Below are positions 50,339 through 57,921 of a DNA stretch of 64,000 bases, piece after piece. This stretch comes from Neobacillus niacini NBRC 15566 (GTDB lineage: Bacteria > Bacillota > Bacilli > Bacillales > Cytobacillaceae): the NCBI RefSeq assembly GCF_001591505.1, contig NZ_BCVA01000006.1:124001-188000 (forward strand). The letters are read 5' to 3'. Both the position numbers and the translations under genes were made by a program. How positions within the stretch are numbered: the stretch's first letter is position 1; each line of letters begins with the position of its first letter. The notes beneath the pieces are model-generated. The model did not search any database and was not told the origin of the DNA. It saw only the letters and a list, made by a program, of their open reading frames with translations.

Positions 50339-50485
50339 AAACCGAGCTGTTTACGGAGAACCGTACAGCTTTTACAAAAAACCGTACAGTTTATACAAAA
50401 ATGCGTACAGTTTATACAAAAAACCGTACAGTTCAAACAAAAAACCATACAGGTTATACAAATTACCCGTAAAGTTTCAACAAAC
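50339..50485. repeat. 21-bp tandem repeat, about six and a half copies
   Basis: Units of the form ACCGTACAGTTTATACAAAAA start at 50360, 50381, 50402, 50423, 50444 and 50465, exactly 21 bases apart, with the last two diverged; a degenerate unit precedes at 50339. The left end forms a hairpin, AGCTGT..ACGG paired with CCGT..ACAGCT, possibly the ywaF terminator from which the array grew. One frame is open throughout as a heptapeptide repeat like TVQFIQK, but has no start codon or ribosome binding site. The rest of 50318-50602 holds nothing I can identify. Confidence 0.75.
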
Positions 50486-50602
50486 CACAATTAAAAAGAT
50501 TAAACGTGATTGTAAATAACAGGAAAATCCCTTCTCCTTCTCGAATATTTTTAATTAGCAACTAGAATGTACGGAAACTTCTAAATTAGGAGGAGAAGGC
50601 GA

Positions 50603-52096
50603 ATGACGTACACAATTGTTGAAAGCGCTCACGGTAAGCTGCAAGGTGAACAAATCAATGATGTATTTGCATGGAAGGGCATCCCATATGCGAAGCCTCC
50701 AGTAGGATCGCTTAGGTTTCGTGCTCCAGAGCTGCCAGACTCTTGGGAAGGTATTCGGGACGCGACTTCATTCTCACCAGTTGCTCCACAACCACAACGA
50801 GAAATCATGGAGTTTTTTGGAAATGACATCTCCAATATGAATGAAGATTGTCTGTATTTAAATGTATGGTCACCAGGAGCAGATGATAAAAAGCGGCCAG
50901 TGATGGTTTGGATTCACGGGGGTGCTTTTATATCTGGATCAGGGTCTAGCAGCTGGTATGACGGTGCTTCATTTGCGGAGAATGGCGATGTCGTTGTTGT
51001 TACGATAAATTACCGACTAGGAATTTTGGGCTTCCTACACCTAGGAGAAATTGGCGGTGAGGAATATGCGACTTCCGGAAATTGCGGCATACAGGATCAG
51101 GTCGCTGCATTGCAATGGGTGCAGGAAAACATCTCAGCCTTTGGCGGGGATCCGAATAATGTAACGGTATTTGGAGAATCTGCGGGGGCAATGAGCATTG
51201 GGGTATTGCTTGGATTCCCATCAGCACAAGGTCTTTTCCATAAAGCAATCCTTCAAAGTGGTGCTGCTGCTAATGTGCATTCTTCAGATAAAGCCACAAA
51301 AATTGCGGGTCACTTATTAGGTGCTTTACAGGTTGAACCGACGAATCTATCAAAATTAGAGGAACTGCCAATTGAGCAGTTAATTCAGGCCTCCGACCTT
51401 GTTCCTCCGATGAGCTTAGGGCCTGTAATGGATGGAATATCACTGCCAAGACATCCAGAAGAGGCAATAGCAGACGGTTCAGCAAAGGATGTCACCATAC
51501 TAATTGGGACAAACAAAGATGAATACAACATTTTTAGCGCATTTGACCCTGAATGGAAAAATGCCGATGAGACACAGGTTACAAAGCAATTTGAAAAAAC
51601 GTTTGGACCGCTGGTGCCAGTTATTTCAAGTTACCTCGGAGGGAACAAGCCGCTTTCCCAAGAACTTTATAACAAACTACTAACGATGAGCATCTTTACA
51701 TATCCTGCACAAAAGTTAACCGAACTGCAGGTGAAACAAGGTGCTCCTGTTTGGATGTATCGGTTTGATTGGGAAACACCAGTATTTGGCGGCGCACTTA
51801 AGTCAACGCACGCTTTAGAAATTCCATTTGTGTTTAATACACTAAATACGCCAAATACGGAGAATTTCACAGGGTCTTCTCCGGACCGTCAATTGGTAGC
51901 GATCCAAATGCATCAGTCATGGATAAACTTTGCACGTAACAGCGATCCAAATACAGAAAACCTTCCTGAATGGCCAAAGTATAATCTGAATGAACGTTCA
52001 ACGATGATTTTTAATCTCAAGAGTGAAGTTAAAAATGATCCAAACCGTGAGGAGCGGATCATTTGGGAACAGGCAGCAATGATGATGAAATCCTAA
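50603..52096 (+). CDS. pnbA: Type-B carboxylesterase (para-nitrobenzyl esterase-like)
   Basis: A 497-residue alpha/beta hydrolase of the carboxylesterase/lipase family. Landmarks: WKGIPYAKPPVGSLRF (about 24-39), EDCLYLNVWSPG, WIHGGAFISGSGSS (oxyanion hole), the nucleophile elbow FGESAGAMS and the Glu and His in GTNKDEYN and STHALEIPF. No signal peptide; B. subtilis PnbA is likewise intracellular and about 489 residues. AGGAGGAGA precedes the ATG. Natural substrate unknown. Confidence 0.88.
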   Translation: MTYTIVESAHGKLQGEQINDVFAWKGIPYAKPPVGSLRFRAPELPDSWEGIRDATSFSPVAPQPQREIMEFFGNDISNMNEDCLYLNVWSPGADDKKRPVMVWIHGGAFISGSGSSSWYDGASFAENGDVVVVTINYRLGILGFLHLGEIGGEEYATSGNCGIQDQVAALQWVQENISAFGGDPNNVTVFGESAGAMSIGVLLGFPSAQGLFHKAILQSGAAANVHSSDKATKIAGHLLGALQVEPTNLSKLEELPIEQLIQASDLVPPMSLGPVMDGISLPRHPEEAIADGSAKDVTILIGTNKDEYNIFSAFDPEWKNADETQVTKQFEKTFGPLVPVISSYLGGNKPLSQELYNKLLTMSIFTYPAQKLTELQVKQGAPVWMYRFDWETPVFGGALKSTHALEIPFVFNTLNTPNTENFTGSSPDRQLVAIQMHQSWINFARNSDPNTENLPEWPKYNLNERSTMIFNLKSEVKNDPNREERIIWEQAAMMMKS

Positions 52097-52109
52097 TAAT
52101 AGAATAAAG

Positions 52110-52155
52110 GGTGCCAGGCACCATCCAACTAAAAGGATGGTATCTGGTACTTTTC
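52110..52155 (+). terminator. GTGCCAGGCACC hairpin repeat, locus 4, terminator of the esterase
   Basis: GTGCCAGgcACCATCC pairs with GGATGGTatCTGGTAC across an eight-base loop, followed by TTTT. Confidence 0.8.
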
Positions 52156-52295
52156 GCCGTACCTGAATTCCTAAAAAGCTTGTGCTGTAAAAAAATTACC
52201 ACTTTCAGCAGTGACTTAATTATAATATATTAATATATTAGTTTCATCTTTTTACAAAATTTACATCAGAGTTAACTAGATAAAGGGGAATGAAG

Positions 52296-53261
52296 TTGAA
52301 AAAAAGAGTAACGAGAATAAGTATAGCAATCGTTCTGATTTTTATCATAGGAATGGGTATTGCCGGGAATTATTTTTACAATGTAGGCATTAATCGCAGT
52401 CAGGAAGGACCGAATCTTCACGGAGGCGGCAGTTCAGCGGCAGCTGCTAGTATTGAAGGATCTGAGGAACAGCAGAAAGAGATAGCGGAATTAATGAAAT
52501 GGACAGAGCAACAGCAATTTGAAATCGTTCAAATAAAGTCATATGATGGCCTAACATTAAAAGCGCGCTTTTTGAAGAATCCAAATTCTAACGGCAAAGT
52601 GGTCATTTTGGCACATGGATATAAGGGCAGCAGCGAACAAATGCCAGGGATTACAAAGGATTATTATGACATGGGCTATGATATATTAAAGCCGGACGCA
52701 AGAGGCCATGGAATGAGTGAAGGGAATTATATCGGTTATGGGTGGCATGACCGAAAGGATTATGTGGATTGGGTAGATTTTTTAATAGAAGAGAAGAAAG
52801 AGGATACTATTTTCCTTCACGGTTTTTCAATGGGTGCAGCAACCGTTCTTATGACTTCCGGTGAAAAACTACCTAAAGAAGTAAAGGGAATTATCGCGAA
52901 TAGCGGGTATACAACCGTTAAGGCCGAGTTATCTCATCAATTAAAATACCTGTACAAGCTTCCAGCATTTCCTCTTATGGAAGTAACGAGTGTCGTGACA
53001 AAAATCCGAGCGGGCTATTCGTTTGAGGAGGCTTCGGCACTTGAGGGCGTAAAGAAAAATACACTGCCTTTATTTATTATTCATGGAGACCAAGATGAGC
53101 TGGTTCCAACTAAAATGGCAACGGAAATCTATGATGCTGCTTCTAGTAAAAAGGACTTGTGGATCGTGAAAGGTGCCGGTCACACCGAAGCTTATACGGT
53201 TGCCGAAGAAGAATATAAGAGTAAATTACAAAACTTTTTAGACACAGCTATTAAGCAATAA
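52296..53261 (+). CDS. Membrane-anchored alpha/beta hydrolase (YqkD-like)
   Basis: A 321-residue protein with a single N-terminal hydrophobic segment (about 8-27), then a short Gly/Ser linker and an alpha/beta hydrolase domain outside the membrane. LAHGYKGSSEQMPG is the oxyanion region, HGFSMGAATVLM the nucleophile elbow, IIHGDQDELVP holds the Asp and KGAGHTEAY the His. DARGHGMSEGNYIGYGWHDRKDYVDW is typical of Bacillus YqkD-type hydrolases. TTG at 52296 is preferred over the ATG at 52290, which abuts AAAGGGGA. Confidence 0.8.
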   Translation: MKKRVTRISIAIVLIFIIGMGIAGNYFYNVGINRSQEGPNLHGGGSSAAAASIEGSEEQQKEIAELMKWTEQQQFEIVQIKSYDGLTLKARFLKNPNSNGKVVILAHGYKGSSEQMPGITKDYYDMGYDILKPDARGHGMSEGNYIGYGWHDRKDYVDWVDFLIEEKKEDTIFLHGFSMGAATVLMTSGEKLPKEVKGIIANSGYTTVKAELSHQLKYLYKLPAFPLMEVTSVVTKIRAGYSFEEASALEGVKKNTLPLFIIHGDQDELVPTKMATEIYDAASSKKDLWIVKGAGHTEAYTVAEEEYKSKLQNFLDTAIKQ

Positions 53262-53266
53262 TGCCC

Positions 53267-53296
53267 AAACTCCCTTCAATAGTAGAAGGGAGTTTT
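53267..53296 (+). terminator. Terminator of the YqkD-like gene
   Basis: AAACTCCCTTC pairs with GAAGGGAGTTT, ending in T4. Confidence 0.85.
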
Positions 53297-53382
53297 CTCA
53301 CGATTCTTTCTGGATGTTTTAGTGTATAGTAGAGTAGTCCATAGAAAAAATATACTTGTTCTCAAAGAAAGGCTGATCCTAT

Positions 53383-54075
53383 ATGAAGGTTGCAATTTTT
53401 GACTTTGATGGAACATTATTTCCTGAGGAGACGTTCCCGCTTTTGATGAGTCATTTAAAAAAACATCCAATTCATTTTCAAAAGTATCGTAAATTTTTTC
53501 TCAAATTATTACCGGTTTACGTAGCTTACAAATGTAAGCTTTACCCTGAACAAAAAATGAAAGAGTACTCGATGTGGTCTTACATAGCGGCATTTGGTTC
53601 TTCCTCAAAAGCAGAGATCGAGGAGTTTTTTTCACAAATTGGCGGGATGATGAGTCAAAACCTTAGTAATCACATGTTAACTCGACTGGAACAACATAAA
53701 AAAGAGGGATACTACACCATGCTGGTTTCAGGAGCATATGAACCGCTGTTGAATTCGGTCACTAGTGATGTAACTTTTGATTGTATCATCGGCAGCAGTA
53801 TTCCTTACGAGGATGAAAAATTATCTAAGAACACTTCTATACACTATATTTATGGTGAAAGAAAGAGGGAATTCATCCATGCCCATCTTTCGAATACGGA
53901 CGTGGATTGGCAAAACAGCTTTGCATATGGGGACAGTTATAGTGATTTAAATGTTCTCGAATTAGTAGGAAATCCTGTAGCCGTTAACCCTGAACCTCGT
54001 CTATTAGAAATTGCTAATCATAAAAAATGGGAAATTATTTCAGAGTTCGACCATAAGAAGAGCGTATCCAACTGA
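53383..54075 (+). CDS. HAD-IB family phosphatase
   Basis: A 230-residue HAD-superfamily hydrolase related to phosphoserine phosphatase. Motif I is IFDFDGTLF with Asp7 and Asp9, motif II TMLVSGAYEP (Ser), and motif III/IV is FAYGDSYSDLNVLELVG. The cap insertion after motif I (about 20-70) is helical. Substrate unknown; the SerB-like IB subgroup dephosphorylates small phosphate esters. AAAGGC is a weak ribosome binding site. The last codons overlap the terminator. Confidence 0.8.
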   Translation: MKVAIFDFDGTLFPEETFPLLMSHLKKHPIHFQKYRKFFLKLLPVYVAYKCKLYPEQKMKEYSMWSYIAAFGSSSKAEIEEFFSQIGGMMSQNLSNHMLTRLEQHKKEGYYTMLVSGAYEPLLNSVTSDVTFDCIIGSSIPYEDEKLSKNTSIHYIYGERKREFIHAHLSNTDVDWQNSFAYGDSYSDLNVLELVGNPVAVNPEPRLLEIANHKKWEIISEFDHKKSVSN

Positions 54076-54095
54076 ATGGATACGCTCTTGTTTTA
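54058..54095. terminator. Terminator overlapping the end of the HAD gene
   Basis: AAGAGCGTATCC (54058-54069) pairs perfectly with GGATACGCTCTT (54078-54089). The left arm is coding, and the HAD stop codon lies in the loop. Confidence 0.85.
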
Positions 54096-54105
54096 TACTC
54101 TAAGC

Positions 54106-55197
54106 TTACAGATTTGATAATATTATTATGACAACAAGCGGCACAAAAACGATAATATAACCGATTGGATTGCCAAAATTGAGGGTCCAGCCAACGCCAA
54201 AGCGTTTTTCTACAAAAATGGAAGGATCATTTCGGTTGAAGTAAAAGAGTCCACCTTTCCAGTAAGAATCTTCGTCGTAATCCGTTATGTCCTCTTTCTG
54301 CTCACCGACGGATTGTTTATCAGCACGCCCCACTTTAACAGCAAAAATAATCGTTCCCGTTAACAGGATGACAAGGAAAATAATGGGCGCCGCCATCATA
54401 GCTGTTCCAGCAAACAAATCAGGGTGAATCGTTGTTAATTGGAAAAAACTAAACATGATGGTTAGCAAAAAACTAACTCCAAACATCAGCCAGCTTGAAT
54501 TTTTCCGTAATGTTAATTGGCGATTTCGCGATGCGTTTAAACTCGTTGCACTTAATTGGATTCCCGACTTACTTTTTCCAATATTGATTCCTAAGAACAT
54601 GACTTGCATAGCTAAAAGTGTTAGCGGCAGAGAGATGGCAGATATTGGCGTTTTCTCCGTAAAGCGATCGGCTTTGCCATTTGCTCCCCAGTGAGTTGGA
54701 ATTTGATTAGGCAGAAGGTCGTATTGGAAAATGGTATAAACGATTACACCAACTGTCATCACTATAGGAAGTAAAAATACATACCAAGAAAGCATTTCGT
54801 CCTGAGACCGTACGGATAAATCTGCAACTTTAACTTGCTTTAACTGTTCCATCCAGTTCTGCTTCTTTTTTAATTGAAGTGTTTTTCCGTGATAGTAAAA
54901 ATAAAGGGACAGGCTGAAAAGAATAATGCCAAATTGGATAAAGGTTCCGATTAACACGGTTTTTTCTTCGACTGGATTACTTACTAGAACCCAAAGCACA
55001 TAGCTGGCTAGAGCGATAACAGAAACAAGGGCAACGATAAAGGTGTAGTTTTTTTTATAGGATAATAATTGTTCATTTTTTATGTGCTTTTCTGGGACAG
55101 TAATACCAAAGATGATGGTCCGTTTTACTAAAAAAGGAATGGCTGTTTGAATGCCAGCTAAAATAATGGAAATAAAGAGAAAAATAGCCAAAGTCAT
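54106..55197 (-). CDS. DUF1648/DUF5808 membrane protein
   Basis: A 363-residue membrane protein with about nine hydrophobic segments. The DUF1648 block is LPNQIPTHWGANGKADRFTEKT (about 162-183), and the C-terminal DUF5808 block is WKGGLFYFNRNDPSIFVEKRFGVGWTLNFGNPIGY. Similar proteins are encoded next to YtrA/YhcF-type GntR regulators and relate to SdpI immunity proteins, so a role in resistance to membrane-active compounds is plausible. The start lies 11 bases after the GntR stop; they form one operon. Confidence 0.8.
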   Translation of the reverse strand: MTLAIFLFISIILAGIQTAIPFLVKRTIIFGITVPEKHIKNEQLLSYKKNYTFIVALVSVIALASYVLWVLVSNPVEEKTVLIGTFIQFGIILFSLSLYFYYHGKTLQLKKKQNWMEQLKQVKVADLSVRSQDEMLSWYVFLLPIVMTVGVIVYTIFQYDLLPNQIPTHWGANGKADRFTEKTPISAISLPLTLLAMQVMFLGINIGKSKSGIQLSATSLNASRNRQLTLRKNSSWLMFGVSFLLTIMFSFFQLTTIHPDLFAGTAMMAAPIIFLVILLTGTIIFAVKVGRADKQSVGEQKEDITDYDEDSYWKGGLFYFNRNDPSIFVEKRFGVGWTLNFGNPIGYIIVFVPLVVIIILSNL

Positions 55198-55208
55198 AGT
55201 AGTTCCTC

Positions 55209-55592
55209 CTATTTTTGATTTTTCGTAAAGTCTTCGATAATAGAGGTGACAAGGTTCTGGATTTGTTGATGGGTCATACCGACGACAAGAGATTCAGCAA
55301 TAAGGGGCTTAAACTCATCTTTTAACCGATTGAAAGAGGATTCATTGAAATCCTGAGGAGAGGAGATAACCGCACCTGATTTAGGAACAATCGTGATAAT
55401 TCCTTTTTTCTCTAATAGGTGGTAGCTTTTATTAACGGTGTGCATATTTACACCGAGGTCAGAAGCAAATACCCTTACAGAAGGCAGTGAATGGCCTGGC
55501 TTTATTTGTCCTCGAGCAATTCCTTCCATAATTTGATTGCAAATTTGCTCATAAATGGGGACGTCAGAATCGGGTTCAATTACAATGATCAT
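55209..55592 (-). CDS. GntR family regulator (YtrA/YhcF subfamily)
   Basis: A 127-residue short GntR repressor: a winged helix (IYEQICNQIMEGIARGQIKPG, then VRVFASDLGVNMHTVNKSYHLLEKKGII, residues 14-65) and a short C-terminal helical tail used for dimerisation, without a ligand domain. Such regulators respond to cell-wall active antibiotics. It controls itself and the DUF1648 gene through the TCTGTTCTA/TAGAACAGA operator just upstream. Confidence 0.88.
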   Translation of the reverse strand: MIIVIEPDSDVPIYEQICNQIMEGIARGQIKPGHSLPSVRVFASDLGVNMHTVNKSYHLLEKKGIITIVPKSGAVISSPQDFNESSFNRLKDEFKPLIAESLVVGMTHQQIQNLVTSIIEDFTKNQK

Positions 55593-55608
55593 TTACTTTC
55601 CACTCCAA

Positions 55609-55658
55609 TCTGTTCTATATTTATTATAACACATCTGTTCTACTTTTTCTAGAACAGA
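55609..55658 (-). promoter_or_regulatory. GntR operon promoter with inverted-repeat operator
   Basis: TCTGTTCTA (55634-55642) and TAGAACAGA (55650-55658) form a palindrome, and a third half-site TCTGTTCTA lies at 55609-55617. On the minus strand the -10 box TATAAT (55628-55623) lies between them, so the palindrome covers the -35 region and the third half-site the start. Confidence 0.75.
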
Positions 55659-55725
55659 ATGGTAAAATAAACCTCGACAATACACTTCATGATGATAAAT
55701 TTGCACATGTACCATGAAATTACAG

Positions 55726-55852
55726 TTGACTTCTTTAACTGTAAAAATTAATATTACAGTATAGATGAAAGGTTAAGCTTTTTAGAAAAAAATAGTTCAA
55801 ATGAAAATAACATGCTTTATTGTTTTTGAACTGTAATAATTTTTGTTACATT
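55726..55852 (+). promoter_or_regulatory. Promoter and two 23-bp palindromes upstream of the Spx-like gene
   Basis: TTGACT (55726-55731), 17 bases, TAATAT (55749-55754) forms a promoter. The operator ACTGTAAAAATTAATATTACAGT (55738-55760) covers its spacer and -10 box, and a less perfect copy (ACTGTAAT..GTTACATT) lies at 55830-55852. An extra inverted ATTACAGT stands at 55719-55726. The consensus is ACTGTAAT-N7-ATTACAGT. Repression of the Spx-like gene by the neighbouring Rrf2 protein is the simplest reading. Confidence 0.75.
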
Positions 55853-55905
55853 TATGAGCGGCAAGCATAGGATAATGAATAAATGATAAAAAGGGAGTGT
55901 GTAAA

Positions 55906-56301
55906 ATGGTAACTCTATTTACAACACCAAGCTGTGGTTCTTGTCGAAAAGCAAAGGCGTGGTTTGAAAAACATCAGATAGACTATATTGAAAGAAACAT
56001 AATAGCTGAACCACTTACGATTGATGAGATTAAATCAATTCTTCGCCTGACAGAGGAAGGGACGGACGAGATTATTTCGACGACCTCAAAAGTTTTTCAG
56101 GAGTTGAATGTTGATATTGAATCTTTGCCACTTAATGTCTTATATAATTTAATAACCAACAACCCAAAAATGTTGCGTCGGCCAATCATGCTAGATGAAA
56201 AACGATTACAGGTTGGATATAACGAGGACGAAATTACAAGGTTCTTACCACGCAGGCTTCGCACATATGTAAACATTGATTCGCAGAATGCGGCTAATTA
56301 G
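55906..56301 (+). CDS. Spx/MgsR-family regulator (Spx paralogue)
   Basis: A 131-residue ArsC-fold protein very close to B. subtilis Spx in length and sequence ([51 protein letters not shown]). Spx binds the RNA polymerase alpha C-terminal domain and activates thiol-stress genes. The redox switch Cys10-x-x-Cys13 is kept as CGSC and Gly52 is kept. Arg60 of the B. subtilis protein is Thr here (STTSKVF instead of STRSKVF), so promoter use may differ. The C-terminus AAN resembles the LAN degron recognised by ClpXP. Divergence from Spx suggests a second, specialised paralogue. ATG 55906 has AGGGAG upstream. Confidence 0.88.
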   Translation: MVTLFTTPSCGSCRKAKAWFEKHQIDYIERNIIAEPLTIDEIKSILRLTEEGTDEIISTTSKVFQELNVDIESLPLNVLYNLITNNPKMLRRPIMLDEKRLQVGYNEDEITRFLPRRLRTYVNIDSQNAAN

Positions 56302-56316
56302 TTACATTGTGTCCAA

Positions 56317-56339
56317 TCTGTAACGTTTATCATTACAGT
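56317..56339 (+). promoter_or_regulatory. 23-bp operator upstream of the Rrf2 gene
   Basis: TCTGTAAC-GTTTATC-ATTACAGT, one more copy of the ACTGTAAT-N7-ATTACAGT palindrome, just upstream of a TATAAT box (56351-56356) before the regulator's gene. It implies autoregulation. Confidence 0.7.
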
Positions 56340-56412
56340 ATAGTAAGTGATATAATAGATAATAGTAGGAATGTCTATAATAGAAAAATGATGAACGTAT
56401 AGGAGGCAGGTC

Positions 56413-56826
56413 ATGAACAGTGATTTTACACTTGCCATTCACAGTTTAACTCTACTTGCATTACAGCCAGACCGGATGTCAACTAGTGAATATATAGCAG
56501 AAAGTGCCGGTGTCCACCCAGTTCGTATTCGAAAAGTATTAAGTTTATTAAAAAAACATGGATTTATTAAATCAAAAGAAGGAATAGGCGGCGGGTTTAT
56601 CTTTGCTTTAGATCTTAGTGAGGTTACTCTCTGGGACATCTATAAGATTACCTCGGAAGGTGCACTTCAGCCTAAATGTCCTGAATCAAATGATCAGTGC
56701 ATTGTGGGGGCAAATATGCAAAGAGTCCTGTTTAGCATTTTTTTAGGTGCTGAAGACCATCTGGGTGAATATTTAAAGGACTACACCATTAAAGAAATTG
56801 TTGATCTTATCAATAAAAAACAATAA
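56413..56826 (+). CDS. Rrf2 family transcriptional regulator
   Basis: A 137-residue winged-helix protein: HTH in STSEYIAESAGVHPVRIRKVLSLLKKHGFI (about 23-52) and a wing SKEGIGGGFIFALDLS, typical of YwnA/CymR-type Rrf2 proteins. Two Cys (PKCPESNDQC, about residues 89-97) sit in the effector region but the usual three-Cys cluster of [Fe-S] Rrf2 proteins (NsrR/IscR) is absent, so thiol oxidation or a metabolite may be the signal. It lies between the Spx-like gene and the IDEAL gene, all with the same operator upstream. AGGAGG precedes the ATG. Confidence 0.87.
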   Translation: MNSDFTLAIHSLTLLALQPDRMSTSEYIAESAGVHPVRIRKVLSLLKKHGFIKSKEGIGGGFIFALDLSEVTLWDIYKITSEGALQPKCPESNDQCIVGANMQRVLFSIFLGAEDHLGEYLKDYTIKEIVDLINKKQ

Positions 56827-56856
56827 AAGACTGCCAATAAGTGTCTTTTTAGTTTA

Positions 56857-56879
56857 ACTGTAATAAATTAAATTACAGT
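56857..56879 (+). promoter_or_regulatory. Perfect 23-bp operator upstream of the IDEAL-domain gene
   Basis: ACTGTAAT-AAATTAA-ATTACAGT: both arms are perfectly complementary. Best copy of the operator in the cluster. Confidence 0.75.
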
Positions 56880-56939
56880 AAGTGAAACATGAATGGAGCA
56901 TTAAGAAGGACTATACTTTTCCAAGCAGGTGAAAAAATA

Positions 56940-57281
56940 ATGTTGAGTAATAATGATTTTCCAAAGTTAGAAACAGGAAATTGGGTTAAAGGGAATTTGC
57001 ACACAGGTGAATTAATTATTGGTTATATTGAATCCCTTAGCAATCTAGAAGGAATCGCAAAGGTCAAAATTGTGACAAGTGACAACCAAGACATAAATGG
57101 CAGAACAATAGCATTATTAACCAACCAGCTTAAACGTCTGCCTGCTGCAAATGTCAGCAATAAGGAACAAATTCTTTTCCTAATTGATTTAGCGTTATCC
57201 ACCGGAGATGAAGAATGGTTTAAGGAGCTGTCAGACAAATTGAATTCAATGACTCAGCTTTTAAAGGAAGTTAATGCTTAA
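56940..57281 (+). CDS. IDEAL-domain protein with N-terminal beta domain
   Basis: A 113-residue protein. The C-terminal 35 residues, KEQILFLIDLALSTGDEEWFKELSDKL, are an IDEAL domain, a short helical module found in several Bacillus proteins. The N-terminal part (LETGNWVKGNLHTGELIIGYIES, then KVKIVTSDNQDINGRTIALL) has the alternation of a small SH3-like barrel. No enzyme motif. Because it shares the operator with the Spx-like and Rrf2 genes it may be an adaptor in the same response, but this is inference. ATG 56940 has AGGTGA upstream. Confidence 0.75.
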   Translation: MLSNNDFPKLETGNWVKGNLHTGELIIGYIESLSNLEGIAKVKIVTSDNQDINGRTIALLTNQLKRLPAANVSNKEQILFLIDLALSTGDEEWFKELSDKLNSMTQLLKEVNA

Positions 57282-57369
57282 GAAGAACATCCTTTGGAGG
57301 AAACTGACTGGTGTGGACCATAAAGGCTTCCGTTTTTCTGGTGCTTTCTTATTAAAAGATACAAGAATT

Positions 57370-57398
57370 GACGTATGAATTGGTATACGTCTTTTTCT
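57370..57398 (+). terminator. Terminator of the IDEAL-domain gene
   Basis: GACGTAT pairs with ATACGTC, followed by T5. Confidence 0.8.
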
Positions 57399-57440
57399 TT
57401 ATTTTGAATCAGGTTAGATTAAGCACCTGAGCTGATATAA

Positions 57441-57629
57441 GTAGACGGAAAAATTCCGCTTAATTAGAAATTATCTTTAAAAAAGGCATAAATAAACGGA
57501 GAGATTCCGTCTATTGGCTCGAAAAATTAAAAATGGAAGATTTTGCTTTGGATAGTCGGAAAAACTCCTCTTAATTACCTCCAAACAAGCTCCATTCTTC
57601 ATTTAACCGGAAAATCTCCGGTTAATTTA
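57441..57629. repeat. Dispersed hairpin repeat, copy C
   Basis: Non-coding DNA with four short hairpin modules: GACGGAAAAATTCCGC, ACGGAGAGATTCCGT, GTCGGAAAAACTCCTC and AACCGGAAAATCTCCGGTT, colinear with copy B (13077-13262) and related to the interior of the MITE at 2447-2722. No direct repeats or GGCTCTG ends are apparent around it. The remaining gap (57282-57921) holds only terminators. Confidence 0.6.
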
Positions 57630-57820
57630 CTTTTGCTGATTAAGGATCGGTGAAGAAGAATATACTTTTTTACCATTGTATTGTACTAATTGTCCTTTCA
57701 AGTGGATAGTCTCCACCTGCGGCAATTACCATGATAGCCAGATATGCTATCCCCACTAGAGGTAGAATCATAAGTAGATGTTAATGTTATGTAAATCTAT
57801 TATAAAACGTAGTAAACTAA

Positions 57821-57871
57821 ATAAGCCGAAAACATGCATTTGGATATTCCTTCTGCATGTTTTTGGCTATG
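57821..57871 (-). terminator. Terminator of the RND exporter gene
   Basis: On the minus strand AGCCAAAAACATGCA pairs with TGCATGTTTTCGGCT (one mismatch), about 50 bases after the RND stop codon. Confidence 0.7.
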
Positions 57872-57921
57872 TTAATTGTATACGAGTCTACTTACATTTT
57901 TGGAATCCAATCAATAAGGTT

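Noticed and set aside
50339..50485. CRISPR array
   Set aside because: The repeats are contiguous 21-bp units without spacers, and there are no cas genes.
50330..50510. Heptapeptide-repeat protein in the 21-bp array
   Set aside because: The frame is open but begins after a stop with no ATG, GTG or TTG and no ribosome binding site.
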